Positions 7,727 to 15,304 of a stretch of 36,503 nt of DNA are shown one piece after another. Position 1 is the first letter of the stretch, and each line of letters begins with the position of its first letter. The stretch covers positions 1 to 36,503 of the forward strand of contig JAHBZS010000048.1 of NCBI GenBank assembly GCA_019635285.1. The letters run 5' to 3'. The notes beneath the pieces were generated by a model. The model searched no databases. It saw only the letters and a program-made list of their open reading frames with translations, and was not told where the DNA came from. Both the position numbers and the translations under genes were made by a program. Source of the stretch: Rubrivivax sp. Lineage in GTDB: Bacteria; Pseudomonadota; Gammaproteobacteria; Burkholderiales; Burkholderiaceae_C.

Positions 7727-8811
7727 TCAAGAGAAGACACCTGCTCGGCGCACCGGCCGGTCTGCTGTTGCCGGCTTGGGCCGCTCATGCCGCGCCCGAC
7801 ATCGACCCCGACCTGCGCCGCCGATGTGTGCGCGGCATCGCCGGCGGCCTGCACTACCTGCGCGGCCAGCAGGCGCCGGACGGCTCGGTGCTGAAGTCGG
7901 TGGGCATCACGGCTCTGGCGCTGCGCGCCTTCCTGGAAAGCCCGGAGAAGTACAACGAAAGCGACGGCCCCTTCATCACGCGGCAGGTCGAATTCATCCT
8001 GGCCAACGTGCGCCCCGACGGATCGATCAGCACGACGCTGCAGTCCACCGCCTACAACACCGCCGTGGCCATGGCGGCGCTGGCGGCGACCAAGAACCCC
8101 AAGTACGACGCGGTGATCGCCGGGGCGCGCAAGTTCCTGCTGGCGCACCAGGCCGACGAGGGCGAAGGCTACAAGCCCGACCACCAGTACTACGGCGGCA
8201 TCGGCTACGGCGGCGGCGAGCGCCCCGACATGTCCAATCTGTACGTCGTGCTGGAGGGGTTGAAGGCCACCTCCACCGACCCGAAGGACCCGGTCTGGCA
8301 GAAGGCGCTGGTGTTCGTCAACCGGTCGCAGAACCGCAGCGAGAGCAACGACCAGAAGTGGGCCGGCAACGACGGCGGCTTCGCCTACCGTCCCGGCTCG
8401 AACCCGACCGAGTACGAGAACGGCACCTCGTCGTACGGCGGCATGACCGCGGCCGGCCTGCTGAGCCTGCTCTTTGCCGGCGCCGACAAGAACGACCCGC
8501 GCGTGCAGGCCGCGTACAAGTGGATGACGGCGAACTACACGCTGGACTTCAATCCCGGCACGACCAAGAAGCACGGCATCTTCTACTTCTACAACGCCTT
8601 CGCCAAGGTGATGTCGGCTTACGGCGAAGACACCTTCGTCGACGGCAACGGGCAGCGCCACAACTGGCGCAACGAGCTGGGGCAGAAGCTGCTGAGCCTG
8701 CAGGCACCGGACGGCAGCTGGTCCAACCGCGACTCCAACGCATGGTGGGAGGATCGGCCGCAGCTGGTGACCGCATGGTCCGTCATCGCGCTGGAACACG
8801 TGATCAAGTGA
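7723..8811 (+). CDS. Tat-exported prenyltransferase/squalene-oxidase-repeat (alpha/alpha toroid) protein
   Basis: A 362-residue protein starting at the ATG at 7723 (ATGA overlap). The N-terminus KRRHLLGAPAGLLLPAWAAHA is a good twin-arginine signal, cleaved near residue 22. The mature protein has toroid repeats with QW-like ends, for example HYLRGQQAPDGSV (about 46-58), NVRPDGSIST (about 98-107), and LSLQAPDGSWSNRDSNAWW near the C-terminus. It resembles the terpenoid-cyclase/protein-prenyltransferase superfamily but lacks a visible DxDD or zinc-site signature. Similar folds occur in alpha-2-macroglobulin TED domains and in exported proteins of MoxR/VWA operons. It is the second exported toroid in the window, the other being at 569. 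Activity is unknown. Confidence 0.83.
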   Translation: MIKRRHLLGAPAGLLLPAWAAHAAPDIDPDLRRRCVRGIAGGLHYLRGQQAPDGSVLKSVGITALALRAFLESPEKYNESDGPFITRQVEFILANVRPDGSISTTLQSTAYNTAVAMAALAATKNPKYDAVIAGARKFLLAHQADEGEGYKPDHQYYGGIGYGGGERPDMSNLYVVLEGLKATSTDPKDPVWQKALVFVNRSQNRSESNDQKWAGNDGGFAYRPGSNPTEYENGTSSYGGMTAAGLLSLLFAGADKNDPRVQAAYKWMTANYTLDFNPGTTKKHGIFYFYNAFAKVMSAYGEDTFVDGNGQRHNWRNELGQKLLSLQAPDGSWSNRDSNAWWEDRPQLVTAWSVIALEHVIK

Positions 8812-8815
8812 TCCG

Positions 8816-10276
8816 GTGCCCGGCCGCCTGTACCTACTGCTCGGACTGGCCCTGTGCGGCATCGCGCACGCGGCGCCGCCCCCCCAGCTCGAACTGACGG
8901 CCACGGCGGCCTGGAAGGGCTGGACGCGCCCGGGGCGGACCACCGAGGTCGACCTGCGCGTGACGGTCGATGCCGCCACGGCGGCCACGCTCGAGGTGAC
9001 GGCTGGCCGCCGATCGGCGCAGGCGGCGCTTGACCTGCAGCCCGCCCGTGCGCTGCGCCTGCAGTGGCCCGTCGAGGCCGCCGACCTGGTGGCCGTGGAC
9101 CTCACCCCCGCGCAGGGGCCGGCGCTGCATCGCGAGCTGCGCCTGCTGCGCTCCGAATCGCCGATCCTCGCCGTGGGGCTGGCTTCGGGCGACACGGCCC
9201 GGCTCGAAGGCTTCCACAGCATCGTCGTCGCGGCGGACGACGTGCCGCGCAACGCCTCGGCCTTCGCCAGCATCGACGCGCTGCTCATCGATGCGCCCAC
9301 GCTCGACGGGCTCGACGCACGCCAGCTCGGCGCGCTGCTGGCGCGGGCCGCGGCCTGTGACCGCATCGTGGTGCTGAACATCGAGCGTGCCGCACGCCGC
9401 GCGCTCGATGGCGCTGCCGGCTGCGGCGGCCGCCCGCTGATGAGCGCGGACTCCCTGCCCGAGGCCTTGGATCTGCTCAGGTCGTCGCTGGCCACCAGCC
9501 AGCCGCGCCCGCTGGCGTTTGCCGGCATCGGCGAGCTGACCCGCCCCGATCTGGCCGCATGGCACCAGGTGGCCGTGATGCTGGGCGTGTATGTCGCCGC
9601 CATGGCCTTGCTGCTCATCGTCGGCACGCCGCCGTGGGTGTGGCTGCTGGCACCCGCGCTGGCCGGGGTGGCCTCTCTGGCCTGGCTGCAGGCGATGCCC
9701 GCGCCCACGCGGCTGCTGGTGTGGAGCGAAGGTGACTCCGGCGCACAGATCGCGCGCTACCAGGGCTGGCAGCGCGTCGCCGGGGTGCGCCGCGAACACC
9801 TGCGCGTGCCGCTGCCGCCGCAACTGGCCAGCGGCGTGCAGGCCTGCGATGCGGCGCAGCCGATGCGTTTCGACCTGGACCCCCGCAGCGGGCAGGCGGT
9901 GGTGGCCGAGTTCGAGCAGCGGCTGTTCCGTCAGGTATGGCTGTGTTATTCGGGCACCTTCCCGATGACGCGGGCGTTGGTCATCGACGAGCGCAGCGGT
10001 ACACGCGAGGTCCGCAACGTCGGCGCCGGTGCCTGGCCGCGCGGCAGCTTGCTCGGCGGGGGCCGCATGTACCCGCTGCCCGCACTCGGCGCGGGCGACC
10101 GTGTCGCCGTGGCCGCAGACACTGGCCTGCCGCCGGACAGCGCCGCGCTGCGCACGGCGTCGGCGCGCGTCCCGGGCGGCAGGTCGGCCGCCCTGTGGCA
10201 GCTCGACCTGGGCGGCGTCAGCGGCATCCCCACGGACGCCCAGGGCTGGCTGCTCGTCACGGCGGCGGCGCCATGA
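8816..10276 (+). CDS. Large exported membrane-anchored protein with beta-sandwich and C-terminal soluble domains
   Basis: A 486-residue protein starting at the GTG at 8816, 4 bases after the toroid stop. Residues 1-19 form a signal peptide ending AHA|APPPQ. Residues about 22-105 look like an Ig-like beta domain, and about 110-245 an alpha/beta domain (FHSIVVAADDVPRNASAF, then ALLIDAPTLDGLD). Two transmembrane helices follow at about 262-280 and 283-299, separated by TPPWVW. The C-terminal 185 residues are soluble and contain LCYSGTFPMTRALVIDE. The alpha/beta part resembles the glutamine-amidotransferase-like domains seen in VWA operons, but no catalytic triad is visible. It is probably a scaffold or partner of the VWA proteins downstream. 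Confidence 0.7.
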   Translation: MPGRLYLLLGLALCGIAHAAPPPQLELTATAAWKGWTRPGRTTEVDLRVTVDAATAATLEVTAGRRSAQAALDLQPARALRLQWPVEAADLVAVDLTPAQGPALHRELRLLRSESPILAVGLASGDTARLEGFHSIVVAADDVPRNASAFASIDALLIDAPTLDGLDARQLGALLARAAACDRIVVLNIERAARRALDGAAGCGGRPLMSADSLPEALDLLRSSLATSQPRPLAFAGIGELTRPDLAAWHQVAVMLGVYVAAMALLLIVGTPPWVWLLAPALAGVASLAWLQAMPAPTRLLVWSEGDSGAQIARYQGWQRVAGVRREHLRVPLPPQLASGVQACDAAQPMRFDLDPRSGQAVVAEFEQRLFRQVWLCYSGTFPMTRALVIDERSGTREVRNVGAGAWPRGSLLGGGRMYPLPALGAGDRVAVAADTGLPPDSAALRTASARVPGGRSAALWQLDLGGVSGIPTDAQGWLLVTAAAP

Positions 10277-10758
10277 CGCGCACACCGGCGCTGCGCCTGG
10301 CGGCACTGTCGGGCCTGGCCTGGGCCGCGCTCGGCGCGGCCTGGTGGCTGGGCAGCGCGCGACTCGCGCTGGACGATGGCGCCGACACCAGCCGCAGCGC
10401 CGCGGACGCGCTGTGGCTGGTCTGGTTCGTGCGCGGCGGCGCGCTGCTGCTGTGGGGCCTGCGTGCCGGCCTGCTGCGCGGCGCGCGCAGCGGCGCCCTG
10501 GAAGCCTTTGCGCTGTGCGCGCCGTCGTGGCCGCTGATGGCGCTTGCGTGGTCGGCCAGCGCCTGGTCCTGGCCCCGCGTGGTCGGCGCCGAACTGCTGC
10601 TGCTGGCCGTCGGCGTGTGCCTGCCAGCCGTGGGCGCTCGCCTGGGCCGGCGGCTGCCGCGCAGCGATCTGGCCGATGGCCTGGCGATGCTGGCCGGCGT
10701 GGCCCTGGTGGCGGCGCTCTGGCGCAACCGCGACGCCTGGATGGCGGCGCTGCCTTGA
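10273..10758 (+). CDS. Small polytopic membrane protein, unknown function
   Basis: A 161-residue protein whose ATG at 10273 overlaps the preceding TGA. Four to five hydrophobic helices are visible: near residues 8-27, 44-66, 76-96, 99-117 and 134-149. There is a short hydrophilic loop after helix 1 (ALDDGADTSRSAAD). No conserved family motif was recognised. Its position between a large exported protein and a DUF4175-like gene suggests a membrane component of the same complex. It ends at 10758 and overlaps the possible TTG start of the next gene. Confidence 0.65.
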   Translation: MTRTPALRLAALSGLAWAALGAAWWLGSARLALDDGADTSRSAADALWLVWFVRGGALLLWGLRAGLLRGARSGALEAFALCAPSWPLMALAWSASAWSWPRVVGAELLLLAVGVCLPAVGARLGRRLPRSDLADGLAMLAGVALVAALWRNRDAWMAALP

Positions 10759-11468
10759 GCGCCGCCATGGGCAGCGCCGAGATCCCCAGCCTGCTGCTGG
10801 CCGTGCGCCGGCATCTCTGGCGCCAGCGCGCCGGCGACGCCGTGCGCGTGGCCCTTTGGAGCACGGCCGCGCTGTTGCTGGCGGCCGTGGCGCTGCACCT
10901 GGCCACGCGCCGCGTGCCCGCACAGCCGGTGTGGGGGTTGGCCGCGCTGCTGTGGTTGCTGATGCTGGGCCGGGCGGCGCTGCGCATGCCGTCCCCGGCC
11001 GAGTGCGCGCTGTGGGCCGATCGGCATCTGCAGGGCCAGTCGGCCTTCAGCACCTGGCTCGAAGCGCGCAACGCCGCCAGGTCCGACGCCGCGGGCCGCC
11101 GCTTGACCGCCTGGGCCAGCGCGCAGGCCGTGCAGAGCCGGCGCCTGCTGGCCCAGCGCCAGATCTCGATGCACCTCGTGCGGCCGCTGCTCGTCATGCT
11201 GGTGTCTGCGGCCCTGGCCGTGCTCGTGCAGTCGCTGTGGCACGCCGAGCCGGCGCGGGCACTGGCGGACGCCGCGTCGCCGGCGGCGGGTGCCGACCCC
11301 TCACGGCAGCCGGCCGATACGCCGGCGATCGGCCCCGCGCAGGCCGATGCCTCGGCCGCGCCGCCCCGCCGTGCGGACGGCGGCCTGCCCGATGCACGAC
11401 CCCGGCCGGCCGACGCCGCCGACGCCTTCAACCCGCTGGCGGTGGCCCGCACGGCCAGCGACGGATAA
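10755..11468 (+). CDS. Membrane protein with N-terminal helix pair (DUF4175-like), probably truncated by a frameshift
   Basis: 237 residues from a TTG at 10755, which overlaps the previous stop as TTGA, or 233 from the ATG at 10767. Either start is possible. Two transmembrane helices lie near residues 32-50 and 55-74, and a third near 144-164. Between them is a charged segment (MPSPAECALWADRHL, then FSTWLEARNAARSDAAGRR) that recalls the N-terminal region of DUF4175 and similar membrane proteins in MoxR/VWA operons. After residue 170 it becomes Pro/Ala-rich linker and stops abruptly at RTASDG. The coding signature continues in another frame to 11854, so the natural protein is probably about 130 residues longer. 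Confidence 0.6.
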   Translation: MSAAMGSAEIPSLLLAVRRHLWRQRAGDAVRVALWSTAALLLAAVALHLATRRVPAQPVWGLAALLWLLMLGRAALRMPSPAECALWADRHLQGQSAFSTWLEARNAARSDAAGRRLTAWASAQAVQSRRLLAQRQISMHLVRPLLVMLVSAALAVLVQSLWHAEPARALADAASPAAGADPSRQPADTPAIGPAQADASAAPPRRADGGLPDARPRPADAADAFNPLAVARTASDG

Positions 11469-11854
11469 GCGCGGGCGCGCCGGCCTCACGACTGCCACAG
11501 CGGCCGCCGCCCGTCCGCGGCGGCCGCCGGAGATCCGGCAGCGCGACCGGCCGCGACGCCGGCGCGACGCGCGACGAGCGCAGTGCGCAAGGGCGCTCGC
11601 GCGCGGCGGCCGCAGCGGCGCCCGCCGCGACGCCAACATCCGGCACGCCTGCGCCCGCGCGCACCGCCACACAGGCTGACATGGGCGAAGCGGCCACGTA
11701 CGATGAAGCGCTGCAACGGCCCGAGGGCAGCGGCGCCGGCCGCCTGCCTGCCGCCGTCGCCGCCACGCCGCCCGCCGCGGGCGCGGCCACACGTCTGACC
11801 CCGACCGAAACCACCTACGTACAAGCATGGATGAGGGCCAACGCACACCGCTGA
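11469..11854 (+). pseudogene. Shifted-frame continuation of the preceding membrane protein gene
   Basis: After the TAA at 11466-11468 there is no good gene start for 358 bases, but the frame ending at the TGA at 11852-11854 is open throughout. It encodes an Ala/Pro/Arg-rich linker and then a protein-like tail with ATYDEALQRPEGSG and LTPTETTYVQAWMRANAHR. One extra base in the window near 11440-11480 would join it to the upstream frame. This could be a real frameshift, a sequencing error in a GC-rich tract, or programmed slippage. Alternatively, an ATG at 11681 with a weak AGG upstream could start a separate 57-residue protein. The tail overlaps the MoxR start by 28 bases. Confidence 0.45.
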
Positions 11855-12855
11855 CGACCGCCGCCGCGCCGGGCGACGAGGCCTTCGCCGACGCGCACCG
11901 CCGCTTGCAGGACCTGCGCGCCCTGCTCGGCCGCGTCATCGTCGGCCAGGACGAGCTCATCACCCACCTGGTGACCGCCGTCTTCGCCGGCGGCCACGTC
12001 ATCGTCGAAGGCCTGCCCGGCCTGGGCAAGACCCACCTGGCCAAGGCGCTCGCCGCCGCGCTGGGCCTGCACTGGGCGCGCGTGCAATGCACGCCCGACC
12101 TGCTGCCCGCCGACGTGACGGGTGCGGAGATCTACGTGAGCACCGCCACGGGTGCATCGAGCTTCGAGTTCCGGCCCGGCCCGGTCTTCGCCCAGCTGGT
12201 GCTGGTGGACGAGATCAACCGCGCCACGCCGCGCACGCAGGCGGCGCTGCTGGAGGCCATGCAGGAGCGGCAGGTGACGCACGCCGGCACCACCCATGCG
12301 CTGCCCCAGCCCTTCTGCGTGCTGGCCACGCAGAACCCGATCGAGCTGGAAGGCACCTACCCGCTGCCCGAGGCGCAGCTGGACCGCTTCATGTTCAAGC
12401 TGACGGTGCCCTTCCCGGCCCGGGACACGCTGCTGCAACTGCTCGACGTGTCGCTGGACGCCGAGCCGGCGGACACGCTGCAGGCCATCGCCGACGCCGC
12501 CGAGGTGCGGCACATCACCCAGCTGTGCCGCCACGTGCTGGTCGGCGAGCGCTGCCGCCATGCCGCGGTGGACCTGGTGGTGGCCACGCAGCCCGCGCTC
12601 GACGGCGCCGCGGCCGACGCACGGCGGCACATTCGCTACGGCGCCAGCCCGCGGGCGCTGCAGGCGCTGGTGCGCGCCGCGCGCGTGCGCGCGCTGCTGG
12701 CCGGCCGCCCCCATGTCGACGTGGCCGACCTGGACGCGGTGGCGCTGCCGGTGCTGCGCCACCGCGTGCTGCTGCGCCTGGAAAGCGAACTGGACGGCCT
12801 GGACGCGGACGGCACGCTGGGCTCGATCGTCGACGCATGGCGGCGCCGCCTCTGA
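11827..12855 (+). CDS. MoxR-family AAA+ ATPase
   Basis: A 342-residue cytoplasmic ATPase. Residues 62-69 are Walker A (GLPGLGKT), 125-131 Walker B (LVLVDEIN), followed by the MoxR signature RATPRTQAALLEAMQERQV and sensor 1 in VLATQNPIELEGTYPLPEAQ. The AAA lid domain fills the C-terminus. MoxR proteins act as chaperones with VWA-domain partners, often assembling or activating envelope or metalloprotein complexes. Here the DUF58, BatA-like and VWA genes follow directly and overlap, the standard MoxR arrangement. Length is normal for the family (about 320-350). The start ATG at 11827 lies inside the tail of the preceding shifted frame. Confidence 0.93.
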   Translation: MDEGQRTPLTTAAAPGDEAFADAHRRLQDLRALLGRVIVGQDELITHLVTAVFAGGHVIVEGLPGLGKTHLAKALAAALGLHWARVQCTPDLLPADVTGAEIYVSTATGASSFEFRPGPVFAQLVLVDEINRATPRTQAALLEAMQERQVTHAGTTHALPQPFCVLATQNPIELEGTYPLPEAQLDRFMFKLTVPFPARDTLLQLLDVSLDAEPADTLQAIADAAEVRHITQLCRHVLVGERCRHAAVDLVVATQPALDGAAADARRHIRYGASPRALQALVRAARVRALLAGRPHVDVADLDAVALPVLRHRVLLRLESELDGLDADGTLGSIVDAWRRRL

Positions 12856-13736
12856 CCACCGTCGCGCTGCCGGCCGAAGCCGAGCTGCGCGCCTTCGCCA
12901 CCGCGGCGGCGCATCTGCTGGTCGACCGGCAGCCGCGCACGCCGGGGGCACGCACCGTGTCGCGGCGCGCCGGCGTCGGCATCCAGCACTTCGACCACCG
13001 CGACTACGCGCCGGGCGACGAGGTGCGCCACATCGACTGGCGGCAGACCGCGCGCCGCCGCCAGCCGATCGTGCGCCGCTTCGAAGCCGAATCGGTGTCC
13101 GACTGGACCCTGCTGCTGGACGCCAGCTCGTCGATGGCCTGCCCCGGCGCCGCCAAGTGGCAGGCCGCCGCATGCCTGGCGGCCGGGCTGGCCTATGCGC
13201 TGCTGCAGGCCGGGCACCGGGTCGGGCTGGTGGTGTTCGGCGCGCGCGTGCTGTGGCACTTCCCGCGCGGCCGCGGGCAGCCGCACTACGCGGCCATCGC
13301 CGGCCGGCTGGCCACGCTGCAGCCGCGCGCCGCCGGCGAGCGCTCGGACCTGGGCGCCTGCGTGGGCCACCTGCACGGCGCCGGCTCGGTGTTTGCCCTC
13401 AGCGATTTCCTGGCCGACGACGAAATGCGGCGCGACCTCGGCGCCACGCTGCAGCGCTGCACGTCGCTGCATGCGCTGCAGGTGAGCGACGCCGCCGAAA
13501 CCCGGCTGTCGTCGACGCAGGAGCTGGACCTCGAGGACGCCGAGACCGGCGCGCGCTGGCCGTGGCACGGCGGCGCCCAGGCCAACGCACTGGCCACCGC
13601 CGAGCGCGCGGCGATGACGGCCCGGCTGCGCAGCTTCTGCATCCATCACGGCGCGGCCTTCAGCCACTGGGACATCACCCAGCCGTGGCAGCAGGCGCTG
13701 TTGCGGCATCTGCTGCGGGCCCGCGCCAATTGCTGA
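12837..13736 (+). CDS. DUF58 domain protein (VWA-like partner of MoxR)
   Basis: A 299-residue protein starting at the ATG at 12837, overlapping the MoxR end by 19 bases. The DUF58 signature is clear: residues 58-85 carry YAPGDEVRHIDWRQTARRR followed by PIVRRFEAE. A MIDAS-type DxSxS lies at D95, S97 and S99 (DASSSM) inside a VWA-like fold, with VFALSDFLAD later in the barrel. DUF58 proteins are the usual first partner encoded after MoxR and are thought to recruit or present the client. No signal peptide or membrane helix is visible, so it is probably cytoplasmic. Confidence 0.9.
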   Translation: MAAPPLTTVALPAEAELRAFATAAAHLLVDRQPRTPGARTVSRRAGVGIQHFDHRDYAPGDEVRHIDWRQTARRRQPIVRRFEAESVSDWTLLLDASSSMACPGAAKWQAAACLAAGLAYALLQAGHRVGLVVFGARVLWHFPRGRGQPHYAAIAGRLATLQPRAAGERSDLGACVGHLHGAGSVFALSDFLADDEMRRDLGATLQRCTSLHALQVSDAAETRLSSTQELDLEDAETGARWPWHGGAQANALATAERAAMTARLRSFCIHHGAAFSHWDITQPWQQALLRHLLRARANC

Positions 13737-15304
13737 GCTGGGCCTCCCCCTGGTGGCTGGGCGGGCTGCTGCTGCTGCCACTGATCCGCTGGCTGCACCG
13801 CGGCGGCCGGCAGCGCCGCGTGCTGCGCGTGTCGCGCCTGGCGCTGTGGCAAGGCCGCCGCGCCAACCCGGCGACCGCAGGCGAGCGCCTGCCGCCCGAT
13901 CCGGCCTGGCGGCGCCGCGCGCTGCTGGCGGCGCTGCTGTGCATCGCGCTGGCCGGCCCGCAACTGGCGCAGCGCGATGCGGCGATCACCTTGTGGGTCG
14001 ACGACTCGTTGAGCATGCGCGCCCGCGACGCCGGGCCCGGCGCCGAGATGCGCCTTGCCGCAGGGCTGGCGCAGGCGCGCGCACAACTCGATCAACTGGC
14101 CCCGGCGGAGATCACCGTGCGCACGCTGTCCGATCCGTGGCGCGAGCGTGGCGCGCCCGATGCGGCCGGCGTCGCCAATCTGGCCGCGGGCGCCGGGCGT
14201 GGCGAGCCCACGGCGCCGCCGGCGGCGCTGCTCGGGCCCGACCGCCTGCACTGGCTGGTCACCGACGGCGCGCACCCGGCGCTGCTCGACTGGCCGGCAG
14301 GCCGGCGCCCGGATCGTGTCGTCCTGGTCGCCGGCGGCACGCGCAACGTCGGCCTGGAGCGCCTGTCCGCGCGACGCCACGCAGACGACCCGGACCGGAT
14401 CGACGTGCTGGTCAAGCTGCACAACGGCGGCACAGTGGCCGAGTCGCGGGAGCTGCTGCTGTCCAGCGAAGCCGGTGAGCTGGCCCGCTCGACGCAGCGC
14501 CTGGATGCGGGCGCGTCGGCCTTCGCCGTCTTCACGGTGCCGCGCTCCGCCGAACTGCGCGCCAGGCTGCAGCCCGGCGATGCGCTGGCCGAGGACGACG
14601 CCCTCGAACTGCCGCTGGCCACCTTGCGCCCGCGGCGCATTGCCGTCGATGCGCGCTGCCCGCAGGCGCTGCTGGCAGCGCTGCGCGCGCATCCGGCGCT
14701 GCAGGCCGTGGCCGCCGACGCGGCCCCCGTGGATGCGGCGCTCGACTGCGGCGGCATGGGTCGCCAGGCAAGCGGGCCGGCCGTGCTCGTGCGCGCCGAC
14801 CGCACGCCGCAGCGGCCGGCCGCGGCGCCGTCATGGTCGCCCGACATGGCGCCCTCGCAGCGGGTCGACCTGGACCCGTCCCGCCTGCGCACGGCTGCGC
14901 AGTTGCCGCCGCGGCCGGGCGACACCGTGCTGCTGGCGGCAGGTGACGAGGCCTTGATCGTCGCCCGGGCCGGGCCGCCCAAGACGATCGAGACGTCCCT
15001 GGACTTCGCGGCGATGGCCGCCGCCGCCGGCCCCGAGACACCGTTGCTGCTGAACCTGATGTTCGAGCAGCTGTTCGACGTGCCGTTGCTGGATGCCATC
15101 GCGCTGGTCGAACGCAGCCCCACGGCAAGCCAGGTGGCCGCATCGGCACCACCTGCTGTGGCCGCCCCGGCATCGAAGACGGACACGACCGGCGTGCTGC
15201 GCGACCGGTCCCGTCCCCTGCTGTGGGCCGCGCTGCTGGTGCTGCTGTGGGAAGTGGCCGCCCTGGCGCGGCAGGCGTGGCGTCTGCGGCCGGAGGCCGC
15301 ATGA
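13730..15304 (+). CDS. BatA-like membrane protein with VWA-type domain
   Basis: A 524-residue protein. The TTG at 13730 is chosen because it gives the classic BatA opening MLSWASPWWLGGLLLLPLIR and overlaps the DUF58 stop. Helices lie at about residues 8-20 and 64-80. A VWA MIDAS start follows at D91, S93 and S95 (DDSLSM). The middle region is an Ig-like and alpha/beta portion (RLSARRHADDPDRIDVLV), and one last helix lies at about 497-515 (LLWAALLVLLWEVAAL). BatA/BatB-like proteins sit in the inner membrane with periplasmic or cytoplasmic VWA domains and act with MoxR. Its stop overlaps the next ATG by 4 bases. Confidence 0.84.
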   Translation: MLSWASPWWLGGLLLLPLIRWLHRGGRQRRVLRVSRLALWQGRRANPATAGERLPPDPAWRRRALLAALLCIALAGPQLAQRDAAITLWVDDSLSMRARDAGPGAEMRLAAGLAQARAQLDQLAPAEITVRTLSDPWRERGAPDAAGVANLAAGAGRGEPTAPPAALLGPDRLHWLVTDGAHPALLDWPAGRRPDRVVLVAGGTRNVGLERLSARRHADDPDRIDVLVKLHNGGTVAESRELLLSSEAGELARSTQRLDAGASAFAVFTVPRSAELRARLQPGDALAEDDALELPLATLRPRRIAVDARCPQALLAALRAHPALQAVAADAAPVDAALDCGGMGRQASGPAVLVRADRTPQRPAAAPSWSPDMAPSQRVDLDPSRLRTAAQLPPRPGDTVLLAAGDEALIVARAGPPKTIETSLDFAAMAAAAGPETPLLLNLMFEQLFDVPLLDAIALVERSPTASQVAASAPPAVAAPASKTDTTGVLRDRSRPLLWAALLVLLWEVAALARQAWRLRPEAA

